This document shows positions 41,529-50,045 of a stretch of DNA of 64,000 nucleotides, in pieces; positions within the stretch are counted from its first letter, which is position 1, and every line of letters begins with the position of its first letter. The notes beneath the pieces were generated by a model. It did not search any database and was not told where the DNA came from. It saw nothing but the letters and a program-made list of their open reading frames with translations. The position numbers and the translations under genes are program-made. The stretch is from Nocardia abscessus (GTDB lineage: Bacteria; Actinomycetota; Actinomycetes; Mycobacteriales; Mycobacteriaceae), in NCBI RefSeq assembly GCF_015477775.1, contig NZ_JADLQO010000003.1, positions 62,001-126,000 on the forward strand, written 5' to 3'.

Positions 41529-42146
41529 ATGAGATACAAGAAGTTCGCCGCTACCGCGTTGCTGGCGGTTGCCGCCACCGGGATCACCGCCGGTACCTCC
41601 TATGCCGCTCCCACGCCGCCCGCGGCGCAGGACCAGTCCGCCGCCGCGCCCGCGGTCACGGGCACCGACCAGGGCGTCGGCTACGCGCTGCAGCTCGCCG
41701 ACGCGGGTAAGTCGGTCGTCACCAGCGTGACCGGCGGCGCGTTCAGCGTCGACACCGACAACCGGTCGGTCACCCTGACGAACGCCGCGGGCGAGACGGT
41801 CACCAGCATTCCGCTCACCGCGACCGCCAAGGGCCAGGAAGTCCGGATCGCCGCGGCGGTCGCCGACGAGGGCAGGCAGCTCACGCTGACGCCGCAGGTC
41901 GCGCCGAACGCGAACGCGCCGGTCGCCGCCGAGTTCATCGGCGCGCAGGAATGGTTCTTCGCCGAATTGCAGCGTGCCTCGCTGGGCGCGCTGGTCGGCG
42001 GTCTGATCGGCGCCGCCATCGGCATCGTCTTCTTCGGTGTCGGCATCCTGCCGGGCGCGGTGCTCGGCGCGCTGATCGGTCTCGCCGTCGCGGGCGGGCC
42101 GTCGCTGCTGAACGCGGGTATCGCCTACTTCAGCGGCCAGCCCTGA
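41529..42146 (+). CDS. Secreted protein A, paralogue of 59244-59771 (DUF8020-like)
   Basis: 205 residues from ATG 41529, with GGGGAG five bases upstream. The N-terminus MRYKKFAATALLAVAATGIT and cleavage-type site SYA-APT form a signal peptide. A beta-rich domain (about 45-135) precedes a conserved hydrophobic glycine-rich C-terminus (LGALVGGLIGAAIGIVFFGV, GILPGAVLGALIGLAVAGGP). The same layout recurs in the protein encoded after cobN. The C-terminal segment could insert into a membrane. Its stop codon overlaps the apparent CTG start of cobK. I recall this as a Nocardia family (DUF8020), role unknown. Confidence 0.8.
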   Translation: MRYKKFAATALLAVAATGITAGTSYAAPTPPAAQDQSAAAPAVTGTDQGVGYALQLADAGKSVVTSVTGGAFSVDTDNRSVTLTNAAGETVTSIPLTATAKGQEVRIAAAVADEGRQLTLTPQVAPNANAPVAAEFIGAQEWFFAELQRASLGALVGGLIGAAIGIVFFGVGILPGAVLGALIGLAVAGGPSLLNAGIAYFSGQP

Positions 42147-42892
42147 GAGTTCTGATCCTGGGCGGCACCCGCGAAGCGCGGGAGCTGGCCCACATCGCTT
42201 CCGGCGAGCGAGGATTCGAGATCGTGTCCTCGCTCGCCGGTCGTGTGCGTGCGCCCCTGCTGCCCGAGGGGGTGGTCCGCATCGGCGGTTTCGGTGGCGC
42301 CGAGGGACTGCGGGCCTGGCTCGAGGACAACGACGTGGCCGCGATGGCGGACGCCACCCACCCGTTCGCGGCGGGCATCAGCGCCAACGCGGCGGCGGCC
42401 GCGCGCGCTTCGGGTGTGCCGCTGGTGCACCTGCGGCGGCCGAGATGGGTGGAACACCCGCAGGACCGGTGGGTACGCGTACCCGATCTCCCCGCCGCCG
42501 CGAGGGAAACGGCCGCCCTCGGTGAGCGAGTCTTCTTGACCATCGGCAGGCAAGGGGTCGACGCGTTCGAGGGACTCGACCGGCAGTGGTTCCTGATCCG
42601 CGCCATCGACCCGCCGGTGGGCGCGGTGCCGCCGCGGCACGAATTGCTCCTCGCCCGTGGGCCTTTCGCGCTCGAAGACGAAGCGAGGTTGCTCGCCGAG
42701 CATCGGATCGACGTACTCGTCACCAAGGACAGCGGCGGCGATCAGACCGAAGCCAAACTCGCCGCCGCCCGCGCGGCGGGAATTCCGGTCGTCGTCGTGG
42801 ACCGCCCGCCGCTTCCGGAGGGCGCGCAGATCGTGGAATCCGCTGCGCAGGCTCTGGATTGGCTGCGCGAGACACGAATCCGGCACGAGTGA
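42143..42892 (+). CDS. cobK: CobK, precorrin-6A reductase
   Basis: 249 residues from CTG 42143. No ATG, GTG or TTG lies near the family's N-terminus; the nearest one upstream (41951) is deep inside the previous gene. CTG gives MRVLILGGTREARELAH, aligned with M. tuberculosis MTRVLLLGGTAEGRAL as recalled. Other motifs: SSLAGRVRAPLLPEGVVRIG, DATHPFAAGISANAAAA, VFLTIGRQGVDAFEGL, VLVTKDSGGDQTEAKLAAAR. It reduces precorrin-6A to 6B with NADPH. The start overlaps the stop of secreted protein A (CTGA), so translation is probably coupled. Confidence 0.9.
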   Translation: MRVLILGGTREARELAHIASGERGFEIVSSLAGRVRAPLLPEGVVRIGGFGGAEGLRAWLEDNDVAAMADATHPFAAGISANAAAAARASGVPLVHLRRPRWVEHPQDRWVRVPDLPAAARETAALGERVFLTIGRQGVDAFEGLDRQWFLIRAIDPPVGAVPPRHELLLARGPFALEDEARLLAEHRIDVLVTKDSGGDQTEAKLAAARAAGIPVVVVDRPPLPEGAQIVESAAQALDWLRETRIRHE

Positions 42893-42938
42893 ACCTTTCC
42901 CGGCTCACCAGCGGCGAGCCGCGGCGTGGTCCGGGAAT

Positions 42939-43469
42939 TCAGCGGCCGAGCAGTTCCGGCAGATGGTCGAACCACTCCAGCACCGCCCGCTCGTAGCGAA
43001 TCCCGAAATCCAGTGTGGCGCGGGCGAATGCAGGCATTTCCTCGGGGTCTTCGGCGAGATACCGCGTGAGCCGCGCCTGGTGGATCTCCCGGTTGGCCGC
43101 GACGATGCCGTCGAGCCGGTCGCGATCGAGATGCGCACCGAAGGAGAGCGTGAGCAGCAACGGCACCCGGATGGTCTCCCCGCCGGGATCACGGGCGACC
43201 CATTCCAGGAACGCTTCCCGGCCCGCGTCGGTGAGGTGGTACGGCGTCCGTTCCCTTGCTCCGGTCTCGCCCTTCTCGACCAGTCCCGCCGCGTCCATCG
43301 TGGCGAGTTCCCGGTAGACCTGGCTCTGCGTGATCGTCCAGAAGTCGCCGATGCGCTCCTGGGCCTCGGTGACCAGATCCCACCCCGACATGGGGCCCTC
43401 GTGCAGAAATCCGAGCAACGACGCCGCCGTCGAGTTCAGCGGCTTGCGTGTGGTCGCGGTGTTGGTCAA
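42939..43469 (-). CDS. PadR-family transcriptional regulator
   Basis: 176 residues from TTG 43469, with AAGGGAG about nine bases upstream. A winged-helix PadR domain (about 12-90: ASLLGFLHEGPMSGWDLVTE, ITQSQVYRELATMDAAGLVE) is followed by a Vir_act_alpha_C helical dimerisation region. Family repressors sense aromatic or drug-like ligands. A perfect 21-bp palindrome lies just upstream of the start, consistent with autoregulation. It sits between cobK and the coiled-coil/cobIJ gene group, which lie on either side; control of those genes is possible but not shown. Confidence 0.88.
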   Translation of the reverse strand: MTNTATTRKPLNSTAASLLGFLHEGPMSGWDLVTEAQERIGDFWTITQSQVYRELATMDAAGLVEKGETGARERTPYHLTDAGREAFLEWVARDPGGETIRVPLLLTLSFGAHLDRDRLDGIVAANREIHQARLTRYLAEDPEEMPAFARATLDFGIRYERAVLEWFDHLPELLGR

Positions 43470-43490
43470 ACGACTGCTCCCTTCGCTCTC

Positions 43491-43511
43491 AACATTCCAT
43501 AGTGGAATGTT
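43491..43511. promoter_or_regulatory. 21-bp perfect palindrome upstream of padR gene
   Basis: AACATTCCA (43491-43499), TAG, TGGAATGTT (43503-43511). The two 9-base arms are exact reverse complements. Located 22 bases upstream of the PadR start codon, it is the likely operator for autorepression, as PadR dimers bind such sites. Confidence 0.65.
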
Positions 43512-43527
43512 ACCTGAACGGGGCGGG

Positions 43528-43944
43528 TCAGGCGTCGCCGGCCAGTTTGTCGAGCCGGGCGAGTACCTGCGCCATGCCCTGCTCCAGCCGTGCCTGCCCC
43601 TGTTCGAGCTGCGCTTGGCCCTGTTCGAGCTGCGCCTGGCCGCGCGCCAACGCCGCCTGACCCTGTTCCAAACGGACCTGTCCCTGTTCGAGCACCGTGA
43701 CCCTGCGGTTGAGTTCGCCCACGTTCTCGCGCAGAGCGCCGACGTCCCGGTGCAGCTCGCCGACGGCTTCGCCGATGGTCTCCGCGCGCCGATCGATGCG
43801 GCCGATGCTGTCGAGCGCTTTCCTGGTCAGCGCCGCGAGTTCGTTGAGGACCTCGCCCTGCTCGTCGAGTGCCTGTTCGCCGGCGGTGGCCCTGGCCTCC
43901 AGGGCTCGGGCGCGCAGCGTCAGCTCCGACAGTGTCGCGGCCAA
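43528..43944 (-). CDS. Coiled-coil protein with heptad repeats
   Basis: 138 residues from TTG 43944, supported by GGAGG four to five bases upstream. The whole chain is predicted helical, and residues 82-128 consist of near-identical heptads (VRLEQGQ, AALARGQ, AQLEQGQ, AQLEQGQ, ARLEQGM), a register typical of a long parallel coiled coil. There is no signal or membrane segment. The gene is 32 bases downstream of cobIJ on the same strand and may be co-transcribed. No enzymatic family is recognised; such proteins can be structural or bind partners through the coil. Confidence 0.65.
   Translation of the reverse strand: MAATLSELTLRARALEARATAGEQALDEQGEVLNELAALTRKALDSIGRIDRRAETIGEAVGELHRDVGALRENVGELNRRVTVLEQGQVRLEQGQAALARGQAQLEQGQAQLEQGQARLEQGMAQVLARLDKLAGDA
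43579..43704 (-). repeat. 21-nt tandem repeats encoding heptads
   Basis: Six imperfect 21-base units, two of them (43600-43620, 43621-43641) differing at one base. Each codes for one coiled-coil heptad, so copy-number change would alter coil length without frameshift. Confidence 0.7.
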
Positions 43945-43976
43945 GGTCCCTCCGATCTTCGGTGCGTCAGGCGATC

Positions 43977-45545
43977 CTACGCGCCGTCGGCCGCCGCGTC
44001 GCGCGCGCGACCGTAGCGCCGGGAGGTGTAGACCCGGGTGCCCGCGTCGGTCTCGAGCGCCGTGGTGGTGGACGCGCCGATGATCAGCAGCGTACGCATG
44101 TCCACCTGCTCGGGGTCGAGATCACCGAGCGGTATCACCCGGACCGATTCGGCCGGACCTCCGACGTCGCGCCCGACGACGACGGGCGTGTCGGGCTTGC
44201 GATGCTCCAGCAGCAGGTCGCGCATCGCGCCCACCTGCCAGGTGCGTTGCGAGGAAGCCGGGTTGTAGATCGCGATCGCCATGTCCGCGGCCGCGACGGC
44301 GGAAAGGCGTTGCGCCACCACCTCCCACGGCTTGAGCCGATCGGAGAGCGAGATCATCGCGTAGTCGTGCCCGAGCGGCGCGCCCGCCCGGCTGGCCACG
44401 GCGTTGGCCGCGGTGAGACCGGGCAGCACCCGCACCGGCACCGCGCGCCACTGCGGGTCCGCGGATTCCTCGAGCACCGCCGCCGCCATCGCGAAGACGC
44501 CCGGATCTCCCGAGGAGACGACCGCGACGCGCCCGCCCCGCTTGGCCAGATCCAAGGCCATGGCCGCCCGCTCGGATTCCACCCGGTTGTCGCTGGCATG
44601 ACGCCGCTGGCCAGGACGTTCGGGCACCCGGTTCAAGTAGGTGGTGTAGCCGACCAGGTCGGTGGCCTCCGCCAAGGCCGCGCGCACCTCGTCGGTGGTC
44701 CACTCGGGCGCGCCGGGGCCGAGGCCGACCACCACGACCTCACCGACGCCTGCGGTCGCGTCCGCGTCGCTGATTCGTTGCTCCACAACCGGAGTCGCCT
44801 CGGGGCGGGGCAGCGGCGTGGTGGGCTCGGGGCCGGGCACCAGGGTGATGGCGAAGTACGGCACCTCCGCGTCGTCCACCGCGGTGGCGTGCAGGACGCG
44901 CTGTTCGGTGGTGCTCGCGCGCTCCACGTAGTACGCGCCCGCGAGCCGCCCGGAATCCGAAAGCGCCTGGCGCACACCGGGGTAGGTGCGTCCCAGCTTC
45001 ATGATCGCGGCCGCGTCGGTCGTGCGAAGCCGCTGGGTGAGTTCGTCCACCGGCATGGTGCCCGGCAGCACGGTGAGTACCTGCTCGCCCTCGACCAGCG
45101 GCGTGCCCAGCGCCGCCGAGGCCGCGCTCACGGAGGTGATGCCGGGGATGATCTCGGCTTCGAACCGGTCGGCCAGCCGCCGGTGCATGTGCATGTACGA
45201 GCTGTAGAACAGCGGGTCGCCCGCGGCGAGCAGCGCGACCGAGCGCCCTGCCGCAAGGTGCCCGGCCAGCCGCTCTGCGGCCTGTTCGTAGAACTCGTCG
45301 ATCGCGCCCTGGTAACCACCGGGATGGTCGGTGGTCTCGGTGGTCACGGGATAGACGAGATGTTCCTCGAGCTGGCCGGGGCGCATGTACGGCGCGGCGA
45401 TGCGGCGGGAGATGCTGCGGCCGTGGCGCGCGCTGTGGAACGCGATGACGTCCGCCGCGCCGATCACGTTGGCCGCCTTGACCGTCACCAGTTCGGGATC
45501 GCCGGGACCCAGTCCGACACCCCACAGCTTGCCCGGAGTGCTCAT
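43977..45545 (-). CDS. cobIJ: CobI-CobJ fusion: precorrin-2 C20- and precorrin-3B C17-methyltransferase
   Basis: 522 residues from ATG 45545. Two tetrapyrrole methylase domains in tandem: CobI (about 1-245, [40 protein letters not shown]) and CobJ (about 265-522, [60 protein letters not shown]). The same fusion is found in M. tuberculosis (Rv2066). It methylates C20 of precorrin-2 and C17 of precorrin-3B, two early steps of aerobic corrin synthesis. The start overlaps the cobH stop by four bases. Confidence 0.95.
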   Translation of the reverse strand: MSTPGKLWGVGLGPGDPELVTVKAANVIGAADVIAFHSARHGRSISRRIAAPYMRPGQLEEHLVYPVTTETTDHPGGYQGAIDEFYEQAAERLAGHLAAGRSVALLAAGDPLFYSSYMHMHRRLADRFEAEIIPGITSVSAASAALGTPLVEGEQVLTVLPGTMPVDELTQRLRTTDAAAIMKLGRTYPGVRQALSDSGRLAGAYYVERASTTEQRVLHATAVDDAEVPYFAITLVPGPEPTTPLPRPEATPVVEQRISDADATAGVGEVVVVGLGPGAPEWTTDEVRAALAEATDLVGYTTYLNRVPERPGQRRHASDNRVESERAAMALDLAKRGGRVAVVSSGDPGVFAMAAAVLEESADPQWRAVPVRVLPGLTAANAVASRAGAPLGHDYAMISLSDRLKPWEVVAQRLSAVAAADMAIAIYNPASSQRTWQVGAMRDLLLEHRKPDTPVVVGRDVGGPAESVRVIPLGDLDPEQVDMRTLLIIGASTTTALETDAGTRVYTSRRYGRARDAAADGA

Positions 45546-46177
45546 TCCTGTTCACTCGCGATCGCGTTCACCGCGGACGCGGTGATGGCACTGCCGCCTC
45601 GCCTGCCGCGCACCGTGAGGTATTCGACGCCACCGAAATCGATCAGCGCGTCTTTCGATTCGGCCGCCCCGATGAACCCGACCGGGATGCCGAGCACGGC
45701 GGCGGGCCGGGGCGCGCCCGCGTCCAGGAGATCGAGGAGATGGAACAGCGCCGTCGGCGCGTTGCCGATCGCTACGACGGCGCCGTCGAGCCGGTCCCGC
45801 CACAGCTCGAGCGCGGCGGCCGAGCGTGTCGTGCCCTTGGCCGCGGCCAACTCCGGCACGCGCGGATCGGCGAGGGTGCACAGCACCTCGTTGCCTGCGG
45901 GCAGCCGCTTCCTGGTCACGCCCGACGCGACCATGGTGGCGTCACAGAGAATCGGAGCGCCCGCGCGCAGCGCCGCCCGCGCCGCGGCGACGACACCGGG
46001 GGAGAAGGCGATGTCCGCGGCGAGATCCACCTGACCGCAGCCGTGGATCATCCGCACCGCGACCTGCGCCACGTCCGGCGGGAATCCGCTCAGATCGGCC
46101 TCGGCGCGGATCGTCGCGAACGAGCGACGGTAGATCTCGGCCCCGTCGGTCAGGTAGCTGGCACGTACGTCGGACAT
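45542..46177 (-). CDS. cobH: CobH, precorrin-8X methylmutase
   Basis: 211 residues from ATG 46177 (ATG 46189 four codons upstream is also possible). The conserved catalytic His is His45 in [60 protein letters not shown] and [20 protein letters not shown] are family blocks. It shifts the methyl group from C11 to C12, giving hydrogenobyrinate. It forms an operon with cobIJ (ATGA overlap); the AsnC regulator and ddaH-type gene lie on the other side. Start choice is uncertain by four codons, as neither has a strong ribosome site. Confidence 0.94.
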   Translation of the reverse strand: MSDVRASYLTDGAEIYRRSFATIRAEADLSGFPPDVAQVAVRMIHGCGQVDLAADIAFSPGVVAAARAALRAGAPILCDATMVASGVTRKRLPAGNEVLCTLADPRVPELAAAKGTTRSAAALELWRDRLDGAVVAIGNAPTALFHLLDLLDAGAPRPAAVLGIPVGFIGAAESKDALIDFGGVEYLTVRGRRGGSAITASAVNAIASEQE

Positions 46178-46278
46178 GCGGTCCACCATATGGGTGCGGG
46201 TCCGGACAGGTCGGTCCGGGTCGGGCGCTGCGCATCCCGGCCGAGCCGCCCTTGATGCCGGGCGCGGGCGTCCCGGAA

Positions 46279-46716
46279 TCAGGTTCGCGGGCGCTCGAGA
46301 ATCCGCGACATGACGATGGCGCTGCGGGTGCGCCCGACCCGGGCGTTCTCCCGGATCCGTTCCACGGTCACCTCGATCTCGGCCATGTCGGTGGCCATCA
46401 CGTGCACCAGCGCGTCGGCCTCGCCCGCGATCGTCCACACCCCGACCACCTGCGGGATCGGTTCGAGGCTGCGTTTGAGTTCGGCGGGGGAGATGTTGTC
46501 GCGGTAGTACACCTCGACGTACGCCTCCGTCTTCCAGCCCAGCGCCGCGGGATTGACCAGCGCGGTGAACCCGGTGATCTGTTTGCCCGCCACCAGCCGG
46601 TCGACCCGGCGCTTCACCGCGGGCGCGGACAGCCCGACCACGCCGCCGATCTCCTGGAACGAGGCGCGGGCGTTCTTCAGCAGTTGCTCCAGGATCCGCC
46701 GGTCGAGGTCGTCCAC
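46279..46716 (-). CDS. Lrp/AsnC-family regulator
   Basis: 145 residues from GTG 46716, with AAGG about eight bases upstream; the longer frame has no start support. The N-terminal HTH ([40 protein letters not shown]) precedes the RAM effector domain ([39 protein letters not shown]). It diverges from the dimethylargininase gene with 137 bases between; direct repeats there probably are its binding sites. In M. tuberculosis an AsnC regulator likewise accompanies the DDAH-like gene (Rv2324-Rv2323c). The ligand is likely an amino acid such as arginine or ornithine. Confidence 0.88.
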   Translation of the reverse strand: MDDLDRRILEQLLKNARASFQEIGGVVGLSAPAVKRRVDRLVAGKQITGFTALVNPAALGWKTEAYVEVYYRDNISPAELKRSLEPIPQVVGVWTIAGEADALVHVMATDMAEIEVTVERIRENARVGRTRSAIVMSRILERPRT

Positions 46717-46734
46717 GTCACACCTTCTCTCCGC

Positions 46735-46797
46735 ATGCGCAATGATTCGCCGATTTTTCGGGTGTATGCGCAACGAATCGTTGTTTCTGGCGCAATG
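46735..46797. promoter_or_regulatory. Direct repeats between AsnC and dimethylargininase genes
   Basis: ATGCGCAATGATTCG (46735-46749) recurs as ATGCGCAACGAATCG (46766-46780), 31 bases apart, about three helical turns; a partial third copy GGCGCAATGC starts at 46789. Regular phasing on one DNA face is typical of Lrp/AsnC regulators that wrap DNA. The repeats cover the divergent promoters. Confidence 0.55.
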
Positions 46798-46853
46798 CTA
46801 GGCGACTTACCTTCATTTCAGCTGAAAGTCCACGCTGACCTCAGGGAGTTCCG

Positions 46854-47699
46854 TTGACGTCTGTAGCCACCCTCCCCGTCGAGTCCGCCGCACGCCGTTC
46901 GTCGCCGCGCCGGTTCGTGATGTGCCGTCCCGACCACTTCGACGTCACCTACTCCATCAATCCGTGGATGAATCCCGCCGAGCCCGTCGACCGCGCGCTG
47001 GCCCTGCGGCAGTGGGAGACGTTGCGCGCCACCTACGCCGAATACGGGCACACCGTGGACGTGGTGCCCGGTGTGGCGGGTCTGCCCGACATGGTGTTCG
47101 CCGCGAACGGCGGGCTGATCGTCGGCGACCGCGCCATGTCGGCCCGCTTCACCCATGCCGAGCGCGCCGCGGAAGGCCCCGCGTACCACGCCTGGTTCGC
47201 CGGATGCGGCGTGCCGAACCTGGTGGCCGCCGCGGAATGCAACGAAGGCGAAGGCGATTTCCTCCTGGTCGGCGACCGTCTCCTGGCCGGAATGGGCTTT
47301 CGCAGCTCGCTCGCCGCGCACGAAGAGGTGGCTCGGCACTTCGGTCTGCCCGTGGTGTCGCTGGAACTGGTCGATCCGCGCTTCTACCACCTGGACACGG
47401 TGTTGCTTCCGCTGGACGGCCACACGATCGCCTACTACCCGCCGGCCTTCAGCCCGGCGGCTCGCGCGGTGCTCGCCGAGCTCTACCCCGACGCGATCGT
47501 GGCCACCGACGCGGACGCGGCGGTGCTCGGGTTGAACGGCGTCTGCGACGGTTTCAACGTTTTTCTCAGCAGCGCGGCCACCGCCCTGAGCGAAGCCCTG
47601 CGCGCCCGTGGCTACCATCCGGTCGGGATCGAGATGTCCGAGCTGCTCAAAGCGGGTGGCGCCGTCAAATGCTGCACCCTCGAGATCCATGGCGGGTGA
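46854..47699 (+). CDS. Dimethylarginine dimethylaminohydrolase-like (DDAH) amidinotransferase-fold enzyme
   Basis: 281 residues from TTG 46854, with AGGGAG six bases upstream. The guanidino-modifying fold is clear: RRFVMCRPDHFDVTYSINPW, MVFAANGGLIVGDRAMSARF (Asp/Asn binding substrate), RFYHLDTVLLPLDGHTIAYY with catalytic His, and the C-terminal AGGAVKCCTLEIHGG with nucleophile Cys. It hydrolyses methylarginine or arginine-like substrates to citrulline or ornithine-type products. In related genomes this gene is followed by ornithine aminotransferase rocD; here cobG comes next, in the opposite direction. Confidence 0.85.
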   Translation: MTSVATLPVESAARRSSPRRFVMCRPDHFDVTYSINPWMNPAEPVDRALALRQWETLRATYAEYGHTVDVVPGVAGLPDMVFAANGGLIVGDRAMSARFTHAERAAEGPAYHAWFAGCGVPNLVAAAECNEGEGDFLLVGDRLLAGMGFRSSLAAHEEVARHFGLPVVSLELVDPRFYHLDTVLLPLDGHTIAYYPPAFSPAARAVLAELYPDAIVATDADAAVLGLNGVCDGFNVFLSSAATALSEALRARGYHPVGIEMSELLKAGGAVKCCTLEIHGG

Positions 47700-47705
47700 C
47701 CCGCC
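47691..47705. terminator. Small hairpin at the DDAH-cobG junction
   Basis: GGCGGG-TGA-CCCGCC is a 6-bp stem whose loop is the DDAH stop codon. It lies between convergent genes and may contribute to termination; being short, it is only a candidate. Confidence 0.3.
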
Positions 47706-47732
47706 GGGGGAGCGTCCGGCGCTGTGGGACGG

Positions 47733-48920
47733 TCAGTCGACGCGGTAACCCTCGTCGGTCGCGACGATATCGGTGACCTCGCCCTGTGGGCGGCCGCAGC
47801 GGCGATCACACCCGGACCAATGCTGACGTCCGGCGACCGCGACGTCCGTCGCGGGCATCGTCCTCGGTACCTCGGCCGGATCGACCGCGCCGGGCAGCAC
47901 CCGACCCGCGCCGACCGCGTCGGCGGCGTCGGCCCGGACGTCGGTGCGCGACTTCGCGCAGCCCGGCTGCCCGGCGCAGGCGCTGACCAGCAACCACGGC
48001 GAGTCGGCGTCGAAGATCAAGCCCATCGGGGCCAGCACGCGCACCACCTGTTCGGCGGCCCACTCCGCCAGGTCGGTGACCACCAGGCTGCGCCACGGCG
48101 TGACGACGAGCGGTCGCTCGACCGCGGCGAGGAACTCGGCGGTGCGCGCGGGCAGGGAGCCGAGGCGCACGCCTGCGGCGAGGGCGATCGAGCCGTTGTC
48201 CTGCTCGAGCCAGCCGATCGGGATGCGGTGTACTGCGGGGAATTCGAGCCTTTCGGCGCCGGGGGACAGGCCGAGGCCGTCCACGACGCGTTCCGCGCCG
48301 TCTTCGATGTCGTGCAGCCGCCAGCGGCCCGCGTCGTCGCCGCGCAGTTCCAGGAACTCGTGCGCGGCGGCGAGCATGACGTCGACCGCGTCGGCGGTGG
48401 AGAGCCGCAGGCCACTGTCGTCGCCCGCGAGCAGTAGGGCGAACTCGTCGGGCTCGACAGCGTGCACACCGATGTCGGCGCCGAGTCCGCTGACGTCGCC
48501 GCGTCCGTCGTCGAGCGTGAACAGCACCCGGCCGGGCAGGTCGGCCAGCCGAGGCGCCGCGAGCAGGCCCGCGTCCAGCGCCGAAACCAGCGGATGCACG
48601 TCCGCCAGGCCGCCGATCCGGCCGGACAGCGGCGAGGCGATGATGTTGCGCACCCGCTCGTGCGTGGAGCTCGGCAGGAGGCCCGCGGCCGCGAGCCGCT
48701 CGGTCAGTGCCCCTGCGTCACGCACCTGGCGCAATTGAACGTTGCCGCGCGAGGTGAGCTCGATATTGCCGTCCGCCAAGTCGTGCGCGGCCTCCGCCAG
48801 CGCCTGCACCTGTGCGGGCTCCAGACGCCCGCCGGGCACGCGGATCCGCGCCAGCGGCCCATCGGCCGCGTCGTGCAGTCGCAGCACGCCCGGGCAGGAA
48901 TCAGCAGTACCTCGCGCCAT
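47733..48920 (-). CDS. cobG: CobG, precorrin-3B synthase
   Basis: 395 residues from ATG 48920. It has the sulfite/nitrite reductase ferredoxin-like layout: RIRVPGGRLEPAQVQALAEA, NIELTSRGNVQLRQVRDA, then a C-terminal [4Fe-4S] site in SACAGQPGCAKSRTDVRADA and HWSGCDRRCGRPQGEVTDIV (four Cys). In the aerobic pathway CobG uses O2 to make precorrin-3B with ring contraction prepared. It is shorter than full-size sulfite reductase, as expected for CobG. Position relative to cobH differs from M. tuberculosis, where cobG, cobH and cobI run in one direction; here two regulatory or amino-acid genes separate them. Confidence 0.92.
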   Translation of the reverse strand: MARGTADSCPGVLRLHDAADGPLARIRVPGGRLEPAQVQALAEAAHDLADGNIELTSRGNVQLRQVRDAGALTERLAAAGLLPSSTHERVRNIIASPLSGRIGGLADVHPLVSALDAGLLAAPRLADLPGRVLFTLDDGRGDVSGLGADIGVHAVEPDEFALLLAGDDSGLRLSTADAVDVMLAAAHEFLELRGDDAGRWRLHDIEDGAERVVDGLGLSPGAERLEFPAVHRIPIGWLEQDNGSIALAAGVRLGSLPARTAEFLAAVERPLVVTPWRSLVVTDLAEWAAEQVVRVLAPMGLIFDADSPWLLVSACAGQPGCAKSRTDVRADAADAVGAGRVLPGAVDPAEVPRTMPATDVAVAGRQHWSGCDRRCGRPQGEVTDIVATDEGYRVD

Positions 48921-48968
48921 AACGACCCCAGCCTACGGACGCATGGACCTGCCGCGCTGACCGGCCGC

Positions 48969-49988
48969 TCACCCGGCGATCGAGTGCAACCAGTCGATGA
49001 CGGCGGCCCGGTACTCGGCGGTGTTGCGCGCGAGATTGACCGAATGCCCGCTGCCGGGCAGCACGTAGGTGCGCAGCCGCGCGGCCGGGCCGAAGAACGG
49101 CGCTTCGGCGGCGTGCAGTGTCTCGGCAGTCGCGCAGACCGCGTATCCCGGACCGCAGGACAGCCGGTCCAGGCTGCCGTTGACCACCAGGACCGGGACG
49201 TCGATGAAGTTGGTCATCGGTGGAAGGGTGGAGGTCAGGCCATCGGGATACTCGGTCGGCGAGAAGACTTCCTTCGTCGCTTCGTCGACCACGAGAACTT
49301 CGGGGTCGGCCGTCTCGGGGGCGAAGAAATCGGCGGCGCGGGTACCGGGCCGTGTCGTCAGGTAGCCCGGGTCGTAGCCTCGCCCGGCGAATTGCGGGTC
49401 CGAGGCGGCTTGGTGGTAGGTGGAGATGACGCCGAGGACCTCGGACACGTTGAGCGCGTGGGAGAAACCGGTGAGCAGCACGCCGTCGACATCCTGGTAT
49501 GTGGTCGCCTCCAGGACGTCGATGCCCGAGCTGAGCGAATGCCCCCCGGTGACGACCTTGCCGAACGGCGGCGCGCCCGCCAGTCCCCGGCGCAGGGCTT
49601 GGACGATGTCGTGCAAGGCACGGGCCGAAACGGTCGCCGTGACCTGTGTGCTCGGCGGCCTGGTGCTCGCGCCGTTGCCGAGTCGATCGACTACCAGCGT
49701 CGCGATGCCCGCCGCGTTCATCGCGCGCCGGAAGTTGTAGGTCTCCGGGGCGTAGGGGAAATCCCAGTACGTGTGGTTGTAGTTGGAACCCGCCATCAGC
49801 ACCATGACGGTGTCGGTCGCCCGCGCCGTGGGAATGCACAAGTCACCGGCCATCACCCCGAGCGGAACCGGGAGGGAAACCGATGTGCAGCGACCCGGCG
49901 CTGTGTCCTCGGCCTGGGCCACGCACGGGGTCAGGCAGAGCAGTGTCGCCGCCGCCGATGCGACGAGGGACCGTAGCGAGGTTCGCAC
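48969..49988 (-). CDS. Secreted alpha/beta-hydrolase
   Basis: 339 residues from GTG 49988, where the N-terminus reads MRTSLRSLVASAAATLLCLT followed by PCVAQAED, a signal peptide. TAGCCT seven bases before the GTG suggests a leaderless transcript; GTG/ATG further upstream to 50045 is possible but would bury the signal. The nucleophile elbow is VVTGGHSLSSGIDV (G-H-S-L-S, degenerate GxSxG), the acid is likely Asp in VLVVNGSLDRLSCG and the His lies in LPGSGHSVNLARN. Probably an extracellular esterase or lipase-like enzyme of unknown substrate. Confidence 0.8.
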   Translation of the reverse strand: MRTSLRSLVASAAATLLCLTPCVAQAEDTAPGRCTSVSLPVPLGVMAGDLCIPTARATDTVMVLMAGSNYNHTYWDFPYAPETYNFRRAMNAAGIATLVVDRLGNGASTRPPSTQVTATVSARALHDIVQALRRGLAGAPPFGKVVTGGHSLSSGIDVLEATTYQDVDGVLLTGFSHALNVSEVLGVISTYHQAASDPQFAGRGYDPGYLTTRPGTRAADFFAPETADPEVLVVDEATKEVFSPTEYPDGLTSTLPPMTNFIDVPVLVVNGSLDRLSCGPGYAVCATAETLHAAEAPFFGPAARLRTYVLPGSGHSVNLARNTAEYRAAVIDWLHSIAG

Positions 49989-50045
49989 GCGACGCAGGCT
50001 ATGCGCGAACGTCGTGCCGCGCAACACCGGTCGGCTGTAACACAC

